This document shows positions 58,578-64,000 of a stretch of DNA of 64,000 nucleotides, in pieces. Under the pieces are notes generated by a model. The model searched no databases and was not told the DNA's origin. It saw only the letters and a list, made by a program, of their open reading frames with translations. The position numbers and the translations under genes were made by a program. Source of the stretch: Blasia pusilla. Lineage: Eukaryota > Marchantiophyta > Marchantiopsida > Blasiales. How positions within the stretch are numbered: position 1 is the stretch's first letter; every line of letters begins with the position of its first letter. Location of the stretch: NCBI GenBank assembly GCA_050084515.1, contig CM114272.1:15748001-15812000 (forward strand). Reading direction: 5' to 3'.

Positions 58578-58601
58578 GGGTTTAGGGTTTAGGGTTTAGG
58601 G
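58578..58601 (+). repeat. Short interstitial telomere-type repeat
   Basis: Three TTTAGGG units in a row, the plant telomere motif. It is too short to be a chromosome end. Confidence 0.85.
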
Positions 58602-59189
58602 TCTAATGTTAGTACCTGATGTCGGTGCATCCTTGTTTAAGCGCGTGAATTTAGCATCCCATAGCTGGCCCTAGCCTTTGAGACTTTAGATTTTCCTCCC
58701 TGTTACACCGTGTTCCCAAAATGCATGAACCAAGCCTAGGTTGTCCATATATTTTATCAGATTATCCGTGGGGAATTTGAACATAGGCTTGAATTCTTCA
58801 GACTGGGATTGGATGATTGATAGGATCATGCTAGCGAAGTCCAAGTAACTTGAGGGCACCAGTGGCTCATGAGTTAGACAGAGAAAAATAAGAGAACTCA
58901 AAAAATGAGACAAGTTAGGTATAGAGAGCAACCAGCACAACTTCCTGAGCGGGAGAGGGGTTCTGCTGTTGAGATTGAATGTGAGATGCATTGTTGGGAT
59001 TTGGTTCATGCTCGTACAAATTCAAGTGCTCACTCTACTGCAATGGAGGGGGAGATCGGACATTACGACCCCTGGTTGAGTTTGCTCTCGCCGACATGCT
59101 TAGATAAAGACTGCCAAAAATATAGAAATGCAAAGTTAGCAGATATTAGTAATGCCTTGGCCAAAATAGAGGAGGTCTTCAGATTTGAT

Positions 59190-62100
59190 CTCTTTTTCTA
59201 ATCCTAGATAGCATTACATAGGCAAGCCTTCTCGCAAAGATTGAGTGGACAACTAGTAAGTAGGGACCTTCCACTGTTGAACCTTGACTCTTGTGCGCAG
59301 TCATGGCATAACCCAGAATAAGTGGAAGAGACCTCTTGGTATACTTATGATGGGAATCATACTTGAGAGTAGAGAAATTGGTTCAACCTATTTTGATTGA
59401 TTGGCCATTAGGCTAAAATATAACAACAATGTAAACTATCTCATCTTCCTCATAAAGAAGATCAGATACTCTTCCCAAAGACCCATTGGCTGCTTGACAC
59501 TTTAAATTTATGTTAGATGTAATCATTATGTGACAGTGGAGAGCAACGAATGGCAGCTCGTGGAAAGATTCATCATTTAACCATGCGTTGAATTATGGTC
59601 GTGAAGAAGCATCTATAATAACATTGACCTTATTCTCAGATACAAGCAAGATGCTAAACTCTCATTAATATGATCCTGTGTGGGAAGACAAGATTTGATA
59701 GATGTCAGGAATTGATTTTAGAGAGGATCACTGCAATGACAAACAGGTGTAATGAGTTCAAAAGAGAGCACATTATCCATGAAAGTAGAGGAAGTAATAT
59801 GACAAACAAGGAAACATTTGGAAAATTTATGTGTGCAAACAAATGGAAGCTGATATAGATCTCCTACAAGGAACATCAACTTCCCACCAAGCATATTCTG
59901 GCTGCTGCATTTTGTTACTTCATTTATATGCATTACTATAATCTGCAAGAGCTTTTTTGTTACCATGGAGAATTCATCGACAACAATAACTTGGGCAGCC
60001 GTAAGTCTCATGTAGGAATCTGAAGTTGCATGCAATTTTGGCATATCACCACGAATAGGGATGCTGAAAGCATTTCGGGTTTGAAGAAGCTCTGAAGAAA
60101 GTTAGATTAAAGAGCCGTGTGATGGGCGACTATCAGCTCGGTTGTTTTTTTATTTTTGAGGCATGGACTGTAACTACTTCCACATGAAGTCGTATAATAG
60201 AGATACTTGTTGTTGAGTAGAGGTGACATCCCTCTAGATTTCCAATAATCATACATGAATTTCACAAAGAAGCACTTTCCACAACCAAGACCACCTTTGA
60301 GGAGTACTAAACTAGACCTTAGGCTGGTGAGTTGGGCAAATAAGAGTTTTTGTTCAGAATTTAACATTGCTTCATTTGGCTCATTGGTCAAACCCTCTTC
60401 AAGTGGATAAATAATTTCACTGGGTGAGGAGTCCAAGGAAATAGAAGGACTCATCTCCACCTCCAGCTTAGGCTGAAGAATGCTAGTTACCTTAGCAAGT
60501 ATTTATGCCTCATGAACTTGACTCCACAAATTTTTAACATCATGGAGTTTTATTAGCTCAAAGATGTCAGCCACATTGTGGATAATTTTCCTATGAACAC
60601 ACTCATGAAGATAGGTCCATTCCTTCATTTGGAAGTACATGAGGATCTCTTCAAATCTAAAAGGCACTTTTTGAAGAAGTACTAGATAGAAAAATTCATT
60701 CCATTGATAAAGTGGATGGAATTCAGTAAATCTCACAATATAGTTAGTTTTAGAGACAATATTACCTAAGTTATCTAATCCAAAATTTTTGTCACTTGGG
60801 CATTTAGGATAGGCAAAAGTCTCATGGGTAGACCAATAGGAAATGAATGATAGAGTTTCAAGATTGGAAGGTCTATTTGCATATACAGTAGTGGGATGAA
60901 TCCATGGTATGGATGCAGATTTGTATAGATAAGCCCTCCTAGAGGGAGCGTTTTAATCAACGTAGTGAACAACCTGAGACCTATAGATAATTGGAATCTG
61001 GAGGGAAGTTAGTCCAGCCTCAGTTGAGGAAACAGACCTATTTAAAAAAACTCTGGAAACAAGACGTAGTTTAATGTCATCTAGTCCACCAAGTCCAAGA
61101 CATTTAGCTGATTCAGTATCAAGATCTAATGATCCTGGAGGCTCTGACTTTAAAGCATACTTTAGCAAATAGAAGAACCAGTCAGCATTTGTCACTCTTT
61201 GGATATTCATGTGAGCTCCCCATAGTGAGAGGATGAGTGGATGATAAGGAATGACATTTCCGTGCTCAGCTGAGGGCCTAAAGTAGTTCCATTTCATTGA
61301 AAGTGGATCAATGAATGGCTAAGGATCAGTGTTTATATCAGCACGAAAGCCAAGGCAGCAATATGGCTTCTGTGACCGCTTCCTAACTATGCAAGCCCCT
61401 TCCTTGCACATGTGCAGCTACTTATGAAACACTAAATCTAGTGGGAGATTACTTGGACTCACTCATGGTTGAGAACGGTGCAAATGCATACTTGGGTCAA
61501 CAGTTGGGATGTATGAACATATTTCTCATGCAATACGCTCAATATCACTAGAATCAATCCATAATATCATGTGATAGTGCAAGCTACCCTTGCCTTGTAT
61601 CTCATAGCGGAGCAAATAATCCACAACTCTCCCTAATATATGGGGACATGAAAATATGTATGAAGACAAAGTCGGGTATGGAATAATTGTGCACACTTGG
61701 CTTGAGCATCACGCCAAGTGAAGTTGGGGTTGAACTTGGCAAGGATACACTCTATGTCAACAAATTTAGTCCATCTTGTGGCAGATCCTTCATCAAAAGT
61801 CGGAGTCAGGAATAAATTACCCCATTTATGTACCATAGCTTTTAAGTCTTTCAAATGCCGTTTGTGCAAAGCAAGGCTTCTTGGTATTTGAGGGCTACCT
61901 CAATACTTGGATAGATGTTGGTACAAGCAGACATCCTTATCTTTACGAAGGCGATCTAGTTCTTCATTAAGAAAAATGTCTTTGAAGTAGAGCATAATGC
62001 AATTAACTTTTGTAGCTAGCACATTAGTAAAGGATAAGGCTGATATAGAGAGAATGGACTAAGAGTTGACGGGTCCGTGCACGAATGTAGTCGGAGAATG

Positions 62101-62870
62101 TAGAAGTGCCTTGAAAATAGCCACGATGAAATGGAAACAAAAAGGGGAATGACGTAGTTACTAAAGTCAGCTTGGGATCTATCGATGTACCATATCCATC
62201 AGTTAGAAGTTTGTCACGGGAAAATGCATTTTCCCTTAGAGAGATACTACCATTATCAAATATGTCAGTGGATGTTCGTCTTTGAACAAGCAAGGAGTAG
62301 GCAACAGCTTGGAGGATATTAAGGTCGGGATGGTAAGGATCATGGTGCATGCTATGTGTAACTCGTCGTTTCTCTTGGGAAGCTCTAATTATTGTCTAGA
62401 CTGATGATTGGGGTAGAATGACTATGCCACAAGTACGATTAGGTAACTCTATAAGGGCCCTGTAGTCTCTATACAATGAATTTATTTCAAGGTTGATTTT
62501 CATCAACTCTGGACAGTTTTTGGAATTCACGATTCTTCTAGATTGTCATTTGGGTGGAGGTTGAATCCATTGAAAGATGAATCTATAAGGGATGTGACTG
62601 AAAAAAATCCCCTATGGAAGCCATTGAACTTTTTCTCTACCCCTAACCTAGATTATATTAGTGAAAGTAACTATAATTGAAGCGGTTCTATAGCAAGCAA
62701 TATCTTGATGTAACTAGGAGTCATGTAAACAATAATATGTGTGCGAGGTCCATTTGAGATATAAATATCACATATATGGAACTGGCCTGGATAAGATACT
62801 ATGTAATCTCTCAAGAACTCATTGCGTAATGCATATGGCGGATTGGTTGGCTCTTCAGCAACAAACATTT
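59190..62870 (-). mobile_element. Helitron Rep/helicase, decayed
   Basis: Helitrons move by rolling-circle replication using a Rep nuclease fused to a PIF1-type helicase. On the minus strand from high to low coordinate: SFPFLFPFHRGYFQGTSTF (about 62160), FTWRDAQAKCAQLFHTRL (about 61700), the HUH motif GSLHYHMILW with His-Tyr-His at 61571-61579, YFRPSAEHGNVIPYHPLILS, and YLLKY with the two Rep tyrosines (61169-61171 and 61157-61159). The helicase has a Walker A-like GGLGCGKC (60272-60295; the family has GTGKS), Walker B VVDEFSM (about 59964-59984), LVGDLYQLP, and the C-terminal AMTAHKSQGST with YVMLSRI (about 59300-59200). Stops and frame changes break it. The 5'-TC and 3'-CTRR ends were not found. 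Confidence 0.88.

Positions 62871-64000
<1,130 letters not shown>

Noticed and set aside
58578-58601. Telomere or chromosome end
   Set aside because: Only three TTTAGGG units, with ordinary sequence on both sides.

Overview
The window is nuclear DNA from a land plant. It carries a spliced NRT1/PTR (NPF) transporter gene, a class III peroxidase with the family's exon layout, a secreted dirigent protein and plant-type TTTAGGG repeats, all set in dense, decayed transposons. I cannot name the species. The methyltransferase-carrying gypsy element and the DNMT3-like type of that enzyme suggest a seed-free plant, but this is inference.

Layout. 1-4.1 kb: a decayed intron-containing gene of unknown function with a DGNHR motif, split by a 1.19-kb solo LTR. 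4.5-7.4 kb: repeats. 8.5-12.4 kb (minus): a complete four-exon NPF gene; my splice model is in frame end to end (1887 nt, 628 aa). 13-15 kb: degenerate repeats. 15.9-26.4 kb: a Ty3/gypsy element whose order is gag, two zinc knuckles, protease, two diverged copies of a C5-cytosine methyltransferase domain, reverse transcriptase, RNase H, integrase. 27-32 kb: AT-rich DNA with a small inverted-repeat element. 32.2-33.8 kb: peroxidase pseudogene. 38.9-41.8 kb: remnants of a LINE-like ORF and another gypsy pol. 42.6-48.4 kb: a Ty1/copia element with a 3' LTR but no matching direct 5' LTR. 50.5 and 56.1 kb: two copies of a short element with 9-bp target duplications. 53.2-53.7 kb (minus): dirigent gene. 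57.3-58.5 kb: second solo LTR of the 2.2-kb family, inverted relative to the first. 59.2-62.9 kb (minus): Helitron Rep/helicase remnant. 63.4 kb to the end: protease part of a second methyltransferase-family gypsy copy, cut by the window edge.

The most notable system is the gypsy element with a DNMT3-like methyltransferase between protease and reverse transcriptase. A retroelement carrying its own cytosine methyltransferase could methylate its own DNA copies. This copy is dead: it has protease and methyltransferase frameshifts, a reverse-transcriptase active site missing a residue, and several stops. Only the NPF and dirigent genes look intact; everything else is mobile, broken or unrecognised.
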